A stretch of 64,000 nt of DNA from contig NC_081149.1 in NCBI RefSeq assembly GCF_958295425.1, positions 10,297,654 to 10,361,653 of the forward strand, read 5' to 3'. Position 1 is the stretch's first letter. Every line of letters begins with the position of its first letter. Origin of the DNA: Solea solea. Its lineage: Eukaryota > Chordata > Actinopteri > Pleuronectiformes > Soleidae. This document shows positions 12,199-25,608 of this stretch, piece by piece. The position numbers were made by a program, and so were the translations under genes. The notes under the pieces were generated by a model, which saw only the letters and a list, made by a program, of their open reading frames with translations, was not told the DNA's origin and did no database searches.

Positions 12199-15100
12199 GT
12201 GGTGTGGGCATCGCAGCCACCCAGCTGTGCAAGACGGTGAAGGACGTGACCGTGTTCGGCACCGCGTCGGCCAGCAAACACGAGACCATCAGCCAGGGTG
12301 GCGTCACGCACCCCATCGACTATCGCACCAAGGACTATGTGGAGGAAGTCCGCAAGATCAGCCCAAAAGGTGAGACCCTCGGCCTTCTAACACTGGGAAC
12401 AGTGATCCAAAACTCCATTTCCACCTAATTTTACAGTTTGATAGAGAGCGAACATGTTGATGATGTGTTAAATGATGACACTCTCGAGTGTCTTGTTTTG
12501 TCCACAAACCAAAATGATTCATTTTTTTAATGATTTCTTTGTAATATGGAGCAAAGAAACCAGAACATATTCACATTTAAGAAGCTAAAACAATCAGAAA
12601 CGTTTGCTTTAATAATGAAAAAAGCTTCAAACCGATTAATCGGTTATCAATATAGTTGAGGAATACTTTAGCAATCGATAATCGATTATTCGAGTCGTTC
12701 CCTGTCAGCAGGGAACCATTTTAAATGTGAAACTTTTATTCATTATTTTATTGTGTACAAACTAAAGGTTACAAACATATATACAGGACATGTGGTAATG
12801 TGACGTAGCAGGAAGAAGAGATCAGGCAAAACAAGACAAATTAAAGACCGAGTAAAGGTAAATTAAAGTAAATTAAACGAAGAACAACCCAAACAAACAA
12901 ACAGAAAAAATACACAAATACACATTTCAGTTGTGTAAGGTTGTGACATGTTTCTTTTGTGTGACGTGAACAATCATCACTTTTTAAATTATACTGTGCA
13001 TTACGGCAGAGAGAGGATTCAAGGCTGTTTGTGGGTCTTTTTTTACTGAATAATGAATAATGTGTTACCGGTGTGTTACAGTGTGTCGGGCTGATATGAC
13101 GTCACACTATTTACGAACCTGACGCAGTTATCGCCCTCTGGTGTTTACACACTGCAGTGGAAATGAAAGCCAGATCAGTGGTTTACCATGATTCCAAATC
13201 CATGAGCTGAGCTGCATTTAAGTCTGTTTAAAAAAAAAAAAAATGGCCCCACAAGCCAGGATTTAAAGTAATATTTCATAAGACAAACAGTCCAGGTGGA
13301 AGAGAACGGTGCGCATTATTGAACAAACTATACATTTCCGTACAAAAGCACACAGCATGTAGCACGGACATAATCCTTGCACTCAGCGCTGATGATTTCA
13401 CTCTCTATGTAGATGTGTGGCCCTGAATGCTGCTGCTTTTCAGAAAAAAACCTCCAGTTCCTGTTTCTTCTTTTGCCCACTGCTGTTTTCTTAGCAGGAC
13501 GGAGACTCTTATTATGCTGGAGGCTCATTTCACAGTCCCCGCTGTCTCTGCTCTTTGTAGCATGGAGAGACGGAGACAGATAGGAGGAGAGCGAGAACTG
13601 ACACTTTAGACAGAATGTATCTAATTAGCAATGTGGATCAATGTGCAGCTCACTACCTTTCCCCCTGTCTTGGGCTCACTGTCAATTTGTGTGTGCGCTG
13701 TGGTCAAGGAGGAGTCCTGCTGTGAGCCTCCTGAAATCCACAGAACCAGGGTTTAGTGGAGCAAGCAAGGGTGGCCCAATTTGAAGGGGGGCCCCCTCTA
13801 GGAGAACTAAGGTTGAGCTGACAAGGTCAGACATTAATGAGCCACAGAGAAACCTTAATAGACCAGTTGTCATGCTTTACCACCTGTGAGTAGTTCGGTT
13901 TGTTATTCTGTTCACGCGGGAATGGAATGAATAATGATGGAAAGGCATTTTTATCCGTCTTTTCTTATCGGTGACAAGAATGAAAAAACATAAAACAAGA
14001 CGGATCTCCCACCACTCTCCTCCTCTCCTGGCACAATCGTGGGTTCTTCTTTATGAAAACATGGCACAACTTGGCTACACTCACGACTCCTAGTCAACTC
14101 TATCGTGTGTGTGTGTGTTCCCTGGTTCTCCCTCTGAATTCACACCAGTTCTAACCTAACTGTCCCCCTCTTATCTCTCCCGCTCCAGGACTGGACATAA
14201 TACTGGACCCTCTCGGAGGATCAGACACCCATAAGGCCTACAACCTGCTGAAGCCTATGGGCAAACTTATCACTTATGGTAAGTCAAAAGAGAAATATCC
14301 TTTATCTGGGAGTACGTTTTTCAATAAACAGCTTCCACAGATCCACTGTGTTTTTTAACATTAGCCCCTTTACCACCAACATTTCCTGGAACTTTTATTG
14401 TATAATTTGTTCAAATCAAGCTGATGACTGAAGTCTTATTCTAAGGCAACTAATCAAAGCTATTTTTATTTTAAAGTGAGTATACACTTTAGTATTTCAG
14501 CCTAAATGTCGCACACAGTCCAGAAGAATTACCTTTAAGCACCAAAGTCAAATTCAAATCACTTCTGTAAGCAAATCTCTCTTCTGAGGCAGCACTGAAT
14601 TCAGCCGTCTACACTTTTAAAGGTGACATAGAATGCTTGTATCACACATATATGTTAGTTATGGAGGTCTACTTACATATATTAACTTGTTTTTGTGGTT
14701 AAAAACCTCCTAATCGCTGCAAACGAGCCGATCAAAATATCTCCTCACTGACACTCTCATCAGCCGCGCTGTTTCCGACCAAAATCACACCCCCAGAACG
14801 TGGACTGTGTTGTGATTGGCCAGCCAACGAGAGCTTTCCCACTGTCCTGTGATTGGCCAGGTACCTGGAAGTGATGTAATAGATAGGCCAGCTCTCAGAT
14901 ACACAGCTCCCCCTCTGGCACGGTGGATGCTCTGCATCTCAGCAGCTACAACGAGAGTAGTTCTTCTTCTGCGGTTGAATGTACGCAACCGGATGTGCCC
15001 GGACTAGTGCCCGGACTAGTGCCCGCACCAGGAGGCGCTACGGTGGTGAGAGGAGTGGTGAGGTTTTCTGATGACATCATCAGCATAGGGAAGTGCAGAT

Positions 15101-17721
15101 CCACTTCGCAGAGCCCAGGAAAACAATACAACACTATTTTCTCAGCAGTGGCTGAACTGTTTGTTCTGAAACTTTAGGGTTTCATAAACGAAGTAATGAC
15201 GCAGATACACACACAAACGCAGCGTTAATTGGAGCTTCCGGTCTATGTCGCCTTTAAGTTATTAGATTACATTGTATATATATTGGGACACTTTAATGCC
15301 AAATAAATTATGCTTATGAAATTATGGGCTAAATTCACTTTAAAATTTAAAACAACTGTAGTGCATTTTCAGACTACTTTATTTGCCAGTAGGCCGATAA
15401 CAAGGTGATCATCAGTCGGTACCATTTTAAAAAACGATTCTGACTTTCTGAATCGAGCTAATCCGTGCGTAAAATAGTCATGGATTGGAGCTGCTTCCTG
15501 GTGGGCAGTGTGACCTCTGTGACCTTCGTGTCCTCGGCGTGCTGTGTGTCATTTGTGGGAAGGCCTTGTACGAGCTTGCTGTGTTGCAGTGCCAATCTGG
15601 AATGCGCATGTATGCAACAGTGGGCAGGCTTCGGCATCCGTGGAGAACAGGGCTCTGCCTTTGCATGTTGCACAAAAACCCACTACCCAGCAGGGTGCCC
15701 CACCACCCACCCTCACCCATTCACCCTCTCTCACCCCAGCAGAACACGCACCCCGCCCGCCCAGTCCCTCTGTGCTGGCTGCTTCGCTTCCAGTTTATCA
15801 GAAGCATGCACGGCCCCCGAACAATGAGCGTTCTATGCGGACGGAAACCTGGAATGTGTCTGAATGTAGCAGGCCGGGTCTCTCCTCTCTCCTCTCAGAG
15901 AAGAAGTCTTTGTGTCCCGTTATTCCCCTGAGAAAGAGGCAGAGAGCGGCGAGAGCATCGGAGGGTGAAGGTGGAGACGGGGAGGTGACGCGGTGACTGT
16001 CAGACCTGGAGTGCGAGAAGTTTCCAAAAATATGCGATCGTGTTGTTAGAATCTGAAAAATAACAATTTATGTCTACTTCAGTGGTAGGTTCTTGGCCAA
16101 ATAAAACTAGCAGGAGGGACGAGCACACACACGTATGTTGATATCATGATGCAGGCCTTGTATTGACTGTACTGAGAGTGTGAGTGCGATGGGGAACCGA
16201 GGTGGAAAACAAATCCCAAACTCGTAGAGGCACCTGACAAGAAGTAACGTTGATTTAACATGAAAGATGAATCAGTCTGTTATTTTTTTGTCAATAATTG
16301 TCTGGTCAATAAGAGAATAATATAGAGAAACACAGCTGCAGTATTCATTGTCCAGCCATCAGAGATTCTTTTCACCGTCCTCCTCCTCTCTCTCTCTCAG
16401 GTACGGCTAACATGCTGGCGGGCCAGAAGAAGAACCTCCTCGCTGTGGCCAAGAACTGGTACCACCAGTTCTCCATCCACACGCTCAGCCTGATCCAGGG
16501 GAACAAGTCGGTGTGCGGCTTCCACCTGGGCTACCTGGAAGGGGAGATGGAGCTGATCACACAGGCCATGGACTCCATCCTGGACCTGTACAAGCAGGGC
16601 AAGGTCAAGCCCCACATCGACTCCACCTGGCATCTGGAGCAGGTCTGTGACATTTGCATTATTGTCTTGTATGGGCATTGTATCAGATGGATAATGCATG
16701 TCACATTATCTCATATATTATTTCCATTTTCTTCTCATCAGGCCTTGTAGATGTCATTGATGGATTAGAGTTGTAACATTCCTAATGTTATATATTTGGT
16801 TCCGTTGAGAACTTGCACCAGCCAAATGTTTCCAGCACTTTTTAAATCCGTATTTCTCTTCAAGGTTTTGCTCAGCTTTTATTGGCATTGCCCTCTTTAC
16901 TCGTCCATGCTATCATTTCAGGGTCAAACTTCAGAGTGAGGAAGGAGTAGAAGTACGAGTTTGCCAGTGTTGTCTTTTGTTTTTGTTTTATTTTAATTTT
17001 AGACTACTCACAAATGTTCTGTTGTCGTATCTCACCCCATTAAGCACAAACAAAACAACAAAGACAACAATTCCCATGATGCTACGCTGCTTCCCAACGT
17101 CATCAAACTAGGTCTTTTGTTATTGCTTTATACCTTTTTGCAGCCATTTTCCGCTACTCTCCACCCAAATACATTTAATCAGGAGCTGCAAGACCTATTG
17201 GACCCATGTATACAGCTTTGTATATAGCTATTACTATATATAAAATAACTCTAGTGTGTTGCATTTATGACATTTAAGTAGAAAAAGAAAACTGTTGACA
17301 TTTCAGGACTGTTTTTGCCTGTTAACTGAGGAAAAACACCAAACTCTTATGAAGTGATGAAAAAACACTGGCACGTGTACGCCTATTTTGAAATAAAGCC
17401 CGGAACTATGGAGACCTATTTGAGTCTCCTCATTTGGATTTTATGTGGTTCGTGCATGTGGGTCCAATGATGTTTTGGGAGGTTTTTGATATGACATTTG
17501 ATGCAGACATAGGATGTGATGCATATTGTATCAGACAAAATATGCCTTGAAGTGTTCACTTTGAAAGAAAATAAAATTAAAATAAACAAAGCTACAGGAA
17601 GCTTCAGCAGAGGGGCTGGAGAGCCGCAGGTTGAAGACCCCCGGTGTAACTGAATGTCCCACCCCCTCTCTCTTTGTAGAAACGTGATGATTCAATGTGG
17701 CCTGAGTTTCACACATGAGCA

Positions 17722-17756
<35 letters not shown>

Positions 17757-20359
17757 TCACGTTTGGTGGTAATGATGGGATCTGCAGGAGCGGGGTGTGG
17801 CCCAGGTTCCGCGAGACTCGCGTTAATAATGTGAAGTTTGTCCACGCGGCGCACTGTGTCGCCTCTGTTGTCAGCCAGACAGAGTCAGATTGTTGCGGAC
17901 AAAATTAACGCCGCTAACAGATATGAATAGAGAGGGTGTAAAAAACGCGGAGAGAGAGAGAGAGGGAGTCAGAGGCCGGTGTCTTCTGTTGTCGGAGTTG
18001 GTCAGTGTTTCAGTGTTTTCAGTGTGTGTGGCTGAAGCCAGAGAGAAACACTTGCTGTCTTTATCCGCCATCTGACGCTCTTTCTCTGCCTCTTCCATCT
18101 GCCCCGCTCGTCATATCTGGCTCTTTCTCTCCGTCTTTAGGTTATTGACTCTGTCTCTCTCCCTCTGGCTGTATTCTCTACTTCTCCTGCCTAACAGCAC
18201 AGTGGGCTTTTTTTTTTTTTTTCTTTTTCTCTCCTGTTGCTATGGTGACATCCTTTAGTCAGTGTGTGCGTCTGTCTGAGGGAGGGGCCCTGATGGACGA
18301 GAAAGAAAGTGTGGAAAACAAGATGGAAGAATATATATCTCGTATATATCGTCTGACTTGATGTTTGGAGATTTTTATGGTACATTTCTGATGCTTAAAG
18401 AGGCATCGAGGACAAAATGCTGTTATCTTATTTTCTTTCTTATGAGGAGCACAAATGCCATGCCCTGACCCCGTCCTTCACAGCACTTCCATTTCCACCC
18501 TACGGTTTTGCTCCAATAATCAATAAACACGCCGGGCCAGTATTTGAAGAATTAGTGTCATCCTCCTTTCCTGTGGTTCATTATCTCCATCTGTGGTGAT
18601 TCCCAAGAGGATAACAGTCATGTCTGTAGCTGTGAATAAATATAGCACGCGCCGGCCCAAGATGCCTGGGAGCTGACGGCTCTTAGAGAGCAGAGAGCTG
18701 AAGAGGGTGGAGTCGTCCAAAGAGCATCAGTCGCTCTCGCGGTGACTTTCATTCACATTGAAGATGATATTTTATAATTCCCGGACTCAGCCCTCCCTCC
18801 TTTCCAGCAAGGCGTGTTCCTCCTCTGAAGGACACCGGTTGCTTTCTCTGTCCCCCCCCCCCCCCACGCCCCACGCCCCACGCCCCTCCCCTTCGAAACA
18901 CCCACACTCCTTCTCTTTCCCATGTGTCTGAATCGTCAGGGCCACGTTGTAGCCGGGCTTTACGTTGCTAGGAGATGGTCCCGTTGCTGTGGCACTGGTC
19001 GTTAGGTGGTCTGCCTGCCTCGCACGAACACGGGGGATTGGAGGACAGACGGGGGAGGGGGGGCCGGGGGGTTGTGATGGAGACGAGGAGAGACAGTGGA
19101 CAAAGCTCAGTGGTCAAGAGGAGGGTGGGGCTGGTCTGGCAGGGATTCTCTTGTCGTTATGATTGACCGTTACGCACATAAATCCTTCCCTGGACTGGGG
19201 TTTCTGAGCTGATTGCTGATAGTTGTGACTGTAGCAGAAGAAGAAAACACAATAATTGTGCTCTGGGATAAATGGCGGATGAGCCACTTTTGATTGTGCC
19301 ACCACTTAATGTGATGTCCCAGTCCTGCAGACTCAGCTATGATGAAATACTATCTTCCAGCGGGGAATTATCGATTAATTCATCTGCAGTGGCCTCCTTC
19401 GCCACCAGAATCTTGAGTTAATGCACTCATCATTATTATTTTATTAGTCTCACCTGTGATTATGTCCATTAAAACAAAATTAAAGCAATTAAATTGAGTT
19501 ACTACCATATTGCTGCACATTAATAATGTATAAAAGCAGTCAAATCCAAAAACCAATCCCTGAGCAAGACCAGGACTGAGTCCACGTTCCTGTGATATTT
19601 CTGCTGTGTTTTGCACTTTTACAGCTTTCTTTAAACATGCTCTCACTCTCTCGGTGTCACTTATAATCTTACATGATCAAAATGTAATTAAGCATTTCAT
19701 TATATTTATGTTCAGGAAGATAGTCCTATCCATTTGCATCACGCCTTATTGTGTTTCATTTACTTTGATATCCTTCTGTCCCTTCACTGCGTGCTGCTGC
19801 AACCATTTCATTTCCGATCAGAGATTAGTAAAATATTGTCTCAACAAATTCAATTTCACATACGCAGCATATTAAATTCATATTTGCGGGGTCGGAAAAG
19901 ATGTGTTTGTTGTTTGTGATATGAAAACAAATCATCAGGACAGAATGCTGGAGACTCTTAGAATACTGTGTAAAAAAAAAATCAAATCCCTGTCCTCTCT
20001 TCACATTTTCTTCTTTCATCCATCCATCCCTCCTTGAGTAACTGTCCCTCTTCCGTTTATCTCTCCTGCAGGTGGGCGACGCCATGAGGAAGATGCAGGA
20101 GAGAAACAACATCGGCAAAGTGATCCTCACCACAGAGCCCATGCCCGAGGAGGAGAAGAAGGAGGAGCCCAAGAAGGAGGACAAGAAGGAGGAGAAGAAG
20201 AAGGACGACAAGAAGAAGGATGACAAGAAGAAGGACGATGGCAAGAAGGAAGAGAAGAAGGACGACAAGAAGAAGGAAGAGCCCAAGAAGGAGGAGAAGA
20301 AGGAGGAGGAGAAGAAGGAGGAGGCCAAGAAGGAGGAGGCAAAGAAGGAGGAGAAGTGA
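12199..20359 (+). CDS. vat1: Synaptic vesicle membrane protein VAT-1 homolog, C-terminal coding exons (5' part outside or unseen)
   Basis: Four coding exons join in frame: 12199-12369, 14189-14278, 16401-16642 and 20072-20359 (stop TGA 20357-20359). All boundaries are AG/GT with matching phases. The 263 codons start inside the Rossmann nucleotide-binding fold (GGVG...A motif, then TVFGTASASKHE) and run through the rest of the MDR/quinone-oxidoreductase-like domain (THPIDY, DPLGGSDT, CGFHLGYL, KPHIDS, IGKV). The sequence is closer to VAT1 than to VAT1L, which has different residues at these points. VAT1 is an NADPH-binding, zinc-independent MDR protein of vesicle and mitochondrial membranes. 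The last exon adds about 70 residues of Lys/Glu/Asp repeats beyond the point where I recall human VAT1 ending. Upstream exons were not identified. Confidence 0.93.
12471..12697 (+). repeat. GGGCTG-terminus dispersed element, copy 2, in a vat1 intron
   Basis: Contains 'cttgttttgtccacaaacca', 'ggagcaaagaaaccagaa', 'cacatttaagaagct' and 'cgataatcgattatt', in the same order as the copy at 26734-27001 (opposite strand). It lies about 100 bases after a vat1 exon. The ends are eroded. Confidence 0.6.
14617..15257. mobile_element. Non-autonomous inverted-repeat element flanked by TTAA, in a vat1 intron
   Basis: The left end at 14621 reads AGGTGACATAGA and the right end at 15253 reads, on the opposite strand, AGGCGACATAGA. 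Both are directly flanked by TTAA (14617-14620 and 15254-15257). That gives 633 bases with about 12-base terminal inverted repeats (11 of 12 matching) and a four-base target duplication. Target choice TTAA is typical of piggyBac-type transposases. It encodes no transposase, so it is MITE-like. It includes a short tandem of 'cccggactagtg' (about 14998-15021). Confidence 0.7.
17395..17644 (-). mobile_element. hAT-like non-autonomous element fragment, copy A
   Basis: The right end, read on the minus strand, is CCGGGGGTCTTCAACCTGCGG, resembling hAT/Charlie-type termini (CAGGGGTC...AACCTG). Internal words 'ggattttatgtggttcgtg' and 'gtgttcactttgaaagaa' recur in the same order at 34478-34818. Its left boundary is uncertain. 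It lies in the last vat1 intron. Confidence 0.5.
17723..17752 (+). repeat. (TG)n microsatellite
   Basis: About fifteen TG units in the last vat1 intron. Confidence 0.9.
18852..18864 (+). repeat. Poly-C tract followed by C-rich tandem words
   Basis: A run of about 13 C is followed by three near-repeats of 'acgcccc'. Low complexity. Confidence 0.8.
20141..20356 (+). repeat. Purine-rich coding repeat encoding the vat1 Lys/Glu/Asp tail
   Basis: Nearly every base on the + strand is A or G, arranged as AAG/GAG/GAC codons giving blocks such as KKDDKKKDDKKKDD and KKEEAKKEEAKKEE. This is coding sequence within the last vat1 exon. The opposite strand has long open frames that are shadows of this composition. 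Confidence 0.85.
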
Positions 20360-21042
20360 GAGGGAGGGATAGTCAAGCAGACCAGCGGGGAGTTTGAGTC
20401 CTGGGAACAGGGGGTGTGGTGTGGGGTGGTGGGGTGGGGGAGGCATGATGGGTGGGAGCGTATGCTGAATGGGAAGATGGAGAAGGGTATGTTACATCAT
20501 TATCACACCACTGTCGGTCTTTCATCTCATCTGTTTCACCCTCATAAATTCATAACCACGGCGATTACTTAGGCCTGGCTCCACCCACGCCCCATCAGGT
20601 ATTGTTTTCCCAACCAAAAAAATAAATAAATAATAAATAATCCACTAGCTTGTACGACCACGTCAGAAGCAAGACGACTTTTCTTTCTGTCTCTGCCTCC
20701 ACAAGACCAAGAAAACAGCCTTTCCCTGTTCGTGACGACAGAGACAAGTGAGCCTTGATGGACCGTGGGCAGCGTCCAGGCTTGGGGACAAATTATTGTT
20801 TCCTTAACAACCATCCATCTTCATTCACACTCTGGCCCCACCCTCAACCATCCCCCCCCCACACCTCATCTCCCACTGTGCTAAATTGTTCTGCTCTGAC
20901 TTCCACCTGCCTCCTCCTCCTCCTCCTCCTCACTCACTCACCACCCCCACCTTCACTGTGCTAAAAAAAAAAAAACACCCCACCCCGCCCCCACACACCT
21001 TCCACACCACTACCCTACACCAACCTACAGGCCGGACCCACA

Positions 21043-21120
21043 GACAGGCACACAGGCAGGCACACAGGCAGGCACACAGGCAGGCACACAGGCAGGCACA
21101 CAGGCAGGCACACAGGCAGG
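21043..21120 (+). repeat. 12-base tandem repeat (about 6.5 copies)
   Basis: Unit CACACAGGCAGG repeated almost without error. It is itself a compound of CACA and GGCA words. There are no unique spacers, so it is a minisatellite and not a CRISPR array. Confidence 0.9.
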
Positions 21121-24100
21121 CCGGGGAGAAAAAAAGCAACAGAACCACACCCACGCACACGTTTGCTCTCTCTGATAGTTATGACACTGAGAATGAGTCA
21201 GAGACGCCTGTGATTGGCTCATGCCTTCAGCCCCCCCCCTCCCCCCATGATATTTGCATCATGGTTTTGCTCATGATTGACTTGCTCAAACAATAGTGTC
21301 ACTGCTGCAAGGCCTTAAACTGGTGGCAGGGAAGACAGCTCCATAATGCATGGTGTGTGTGTGTGTGTGTGTGTCGCACACCACCACCACCACCAAATAA
21401 CTGTGGCGTTAATATAGTGGCTGCCGTCCTGCACTTGAATATGAATCTGCTTCATAATAAGCCTTCTCTGTGCAGCGTTGAATAGGGAGGCAGACATCAT
21501 TGCTCAGCTTCCTCCTCCTTGGTAACAGATTTTTCTCGCTGACCAACTGTTGGCAAGAAGTGCACAGTGCCAATTAAGAAGAGAATTTGTTTCTACTCAC
21601 AACGAGCCACACAGGCACGCACATGCACGCGCGCGCACAAACATGCACTCTCAGAATGTGATGAAAGAGGCACTGTCACGCGGAGACAGGGAAGCGTCTC
21701 AAACGGGCAAGTTAACAAGGTGAATAACAGTGTGTGTGTGTGTGTGTGTCCCACTCCCTGATCCTCCTCGAGGCATTCCGTGGCATTCTGCTCCCTTCAC
21801 AGTGGCCACTTGCCTGTCGATCACCCTGACCTGGGAGAGGAAAATTAAATTCAAGCTGGCGTCCATACTTTGCCTCCCCTCCTTCTCCCTGCTCTCTCTC
21901 TCTCCCTCCTCTCTTTCCATTTCCCTCTCTATGGTCGGCATAGCAACAGGCGTCAGGCTCGTCAGAGAAGGCACTGTGGTCTGTTTCTCTGACTTCCTCT
22001 CCCTATGTCTCCCTCCTCTGCCTCTCTTAACCCTATTTGCCAACTGCCGGCGCTGTGCACCAGTATTTCAGAGTGTTGTATTCAGAAATCTTTTCTTCTT
22101 TTTTTTTTTGTCTGAAATCTTAATCTAGTATTGCCTAATTATGCCTTTAGCAGTCGGCTGGCTTAAACAGCAAATGGCTCCCTCTAATGGCCAGAATTCA
22201 TTGTGTCTGGCAGGTGCCATGTTAGGACTCCACAAGTGCAATCATCACAGATCCTGGGTGGACATAAAGTCTTAAACCTTACACGTTTACCCACACATCC
22301 GCCTGCCTGTCTGCCTGTCTGCCTGTCTGCCTGCCTGTCTGTCTGTGACTCTGGCCTCAGTGTTGAGACTCAGATGGTGACTCTAGTGACTTTGTATAAA
22401 AAAAAAAAACACACACAAAAAGAAAATGTTTAAAGAAAAAAAAAAAAGTAACAAAAAAGTTGTTGTGCTAGCATGAGTGGCCTCCCTCATGTGCTGTGTG
22501 TGGTGTGCCATTGTGTGTGAAGATGTGTGTGTGTGTGTGTGTGCGTGCGTGTGTGTCCTCAGGTCGTTTGTCAGGTTTTAAAACCCCTTACCCCGTGCCA
22601 CCACCCCCTCATACTCCTCTGCTACAACATTGTGTAGCATCATCCAAACCTTCCCTCCATACTCTCTTTCTCTCTGTCTGATAAGAGGCCTGTGTAATGA
22701 GGACAGTTGGTATTAGTATTTTGCACTCTGCTCGCTGATCTTAATGCACTTACAAGCATGACAGTCACACTCCAGTCCCGCGCGGGCTTTGATTCTGCCC
22801 CAGGTCTGCGGCCTGCTTCCCATCATCCTCCACCAGTGCATCTGCTGAACAAAGACATGTACATGTAGGTCCCATCGTCATGCAAAGGTCCCATCGTTTT
22901 CAGCTTGCCAGTCCTGGTCCAGGCCAACTTCTCCTGGGTGGCAGCTAAAATCAGAGCATCCATCCATCCTTAACTGTGGGAAGTAAAACACGGAGCAGGG
23001 CTGGAGCGAACTGGGCTGGAGTGTGACAGCCACGCTGGTGTGGGGAGTGACTGTGTCCTGTCAGCCTCTGGTTAGTGTTCTGTTCTAATCTGCTGGGCTC
23101 CCTTTGTGAACCTGTGGACGGTGCTTCTGTTCTGAGTGCCATGTGAGAAACAAACGCTTCAGTATGAATTAAAAAAGAAAAGAAATAATGTTTTACTTAA
23201 TATGTTATTTTAATTTACCTTTATATTGTTTATGTTTTTGTTTGTTTTGTTATCCAAGGGTTTAAAGTTCAAAGCTCATACTCTTTATGTGGGGACCTGC
23301 CAACCTGCACTCCTTTTAAATGTGATAAAGTCTTTATGTTGGTCTGAACCATGTGTGCCAAACTGTATGTATATTCCTCTGTCAATGCTTTCAATATTAA
23401 CAGTGCATAAAAAATCTGAAGAAAAATTCTGCTTTTGGATGCATTTCCGTCAACTTTGAAGCAAGAAAAACAACAGAAAATAGTCGTCAGTGTGTCACTT
23501 TTGTATATGAAAATGCTCGTTGGTGCTGACAGAAAATTTTGCTGCAGTTTACAAAAACACAATTTGTAGTTTTCTGACTGATTGGAGACTTGCTCGAGCA
23601 TGGGCCTGCACTGTGCCTCTCTCCTCGCACACAGCTTACCTCAACCCGAGGCTCCTCACACCATGTTAATACACTTTTCACTGTGCTTCAATGCAACAGG
23701 TAGATTCCACCTGCATGTTTACAACCACAGTGCGAGTATCGCAGTGAGGAGACGATGGACACGGTGCATTTAAGGCTCCAAATTCCACCACAAAAACTGC
23801 AAAATCCATCCAAATCCAAAGCTCCCCTTGGTTTGGCTCTCGAGAGATTTCTCTTTCTGTGTCTTAAGTGAGGGAGTAGATGTTTTCACACAGCTGTGCA
23901 GGGATGCCAGTTCTCTCACACAGCTACACAAAACCCCAGTTTATTGGCTGAGCTGCACCAGACACAACATTTCCGCCTTACAGCTGATCTCAGTTCACTC
24001 AAAGATTATTAGAGTTGTTCCTCTCTTCCACACAGCTCGGTCGGTGCAACGTCACAGTCGCACAGCAGCCGGCCAAAACTCTCTCCATATCCATATCTTT

Positions 24101-25557
24101 TTCCGCTTCATTCACATTCATAGCAAATAAACAATACTCTATGACATCTGGAATTTGAAATCGCATGAATTCATCAGCATGTGGAAAACAGATTAGATTT
24201 TATTTTATTTTTTTCCATTTTTCCATTTGGTTCTGTGGAGCTAAGATGCCTTTGAGCTGAACTCAATCAGTGGGGCGGGTGTTTGCTGTCTTGGATCTGT
24301 TGGTTAAACTGAAGCCCACCCCCTTTCTACTCTGGCATACTGCCTAAGAGCTTTTCCATCATGGTTAAGCTACAATGCACAGTATGTCATCTTAAAAATG
24401 GGTTCCCAGTCATTCCAGACGCTTGCAAGTCATGCAAGAGCACTTAGCGATTCAGAAATGCACAGGAGGAAAAAAAGGATTTCAGAGTCCGTGATAATAA
24501 AATGCAGTTTTAGTTTTCATAAACACTCAAAGAGGTTTCAGACAGCGAGTGTGGCACTGCTCCTCTGTTTGTCTTGGCTTGTTTTAGCTGAACTCATCCA
24601 CGCAGACACCCATCGTTCAGCTTCACCACGAGCTGAATTTCGTCCTCCTTTCTTTATGGTTTCTCAGGTCATTCCAAACAACGACAACAACAAAAAAACA
24701 CAACTTCACTCCGTTTCAACGACTTCATTGCACAAACTGTCATCTCAATGTCCCTTCACTCCATTGCAGTTTGATGCAAGCTTCAGCACTGCGAAGTCAG
24801 TGGATCGCTTCCAAATGCAGAGCCACTTTGTTCACTCATCAACACTGAAGAAGACAAACAGCCACATCTGCCTGCAGTTATTGTTTCCTTAGCAGTCCAT
24901 TATAAAGATTATGCAACGCAGCAACATCACAGCAATGTTCAGAGTGAAGTACAACCTCGCCGCGTACAGTGATAGGACCCCCCGCGCAGGGTCGACCGGA
25001 AGACACGCGTGTGAACGTAGAGCTCGCCGTCTTTTTCCACGTTAGTTTTGAATTCACTGTAGAGGCACGGTGTCGGAGAAAGGAATGCACTTCCAATTTT
25101 TCAAGTTGCAACTGAAGCCAATCCACTGCCCCCTGTGCCACCTGACTCCCTGTCCTCACCTTCAGCATGGGCACTGTCATGGCCAGCTGGCACAGTCATG
25201 AAACCTATCTCTGGGAATGCTTTAGACACTCGTATGACATCACATCCGTCCTGTTAAAGAGTTCAGTCACCACTGGTTCATTTCTACAAGGCATAGCTAA
25301 CAAGTTGATTTCTCAGCTCGTACTCAGCTCTGTCTTTCCTTTGCGTTGTTTTTTCAGCCCACACACACACACACACACACACCCCGTGGTTGCAAACCTT
25401 CTCGTCTCGACTTTGTTTTTTAAACCCTTTGAAATGATGCTGCTTCTGTGCTTGACTCTGGGTTTACTGCGTGGTGCCATGTTGTCCACATGGCCTCTAC
25501 AGCTTGTAACGCTTCAGTGTGTAATGTTACCATATGCCTTACATGTTTTCCAGGACT

Positions 25558-25563
25558 AATAAA
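25558..25563 (+). terminator. AATAAA signal, candidate distal vat1 polyadenylation site
   Basis: AATAAA on the + strand, 5.2 kb after the vat1 stop and 40 bases short of the opposite-strand signal of the neighbouring gene. A nearer signal cluster at about 20621 may be used instead. Confidence 0.35.
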
Positions 25564-25602
25564 AAAAAGCATAACAAAATAAAACGTCAGGAGATGAGCT
25601 CT

Positions 25603-25608
25603 TTTATT
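25603..25608 (-). terminator. AATAAA polyadenylation signal of the RBM43/DTX3L-like gene
   Basis: TTTATT on the + strand is AATAAA on the minus strand, 333 bases after the stop codon. I saw no other canonical signal between the stop and this point. Confidence 0.55.

Noticed and set aside
15465..15996. Overlapping 120-150 codon frames in a vat1 intron
   Set aside because: Three frames are open in the same stretch, none with recognisable motifs or splice context. Most likely chance in GC-richer sequence.
20057..20446. 129- and 183-codon antisense frames rich in Leu/Ser opposite the last vat1 exon
   Set aside because: They are complements of the AAG/GAG codons of the vat1 tail. The + strand frame is supported by splice sites and VAT1 similarity.
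21043..21120. Tandem 12-base repeat considered as a CRISPR-like array
   Set aside because: No spacers and clearly eukaryotic context; simple minisatellite.
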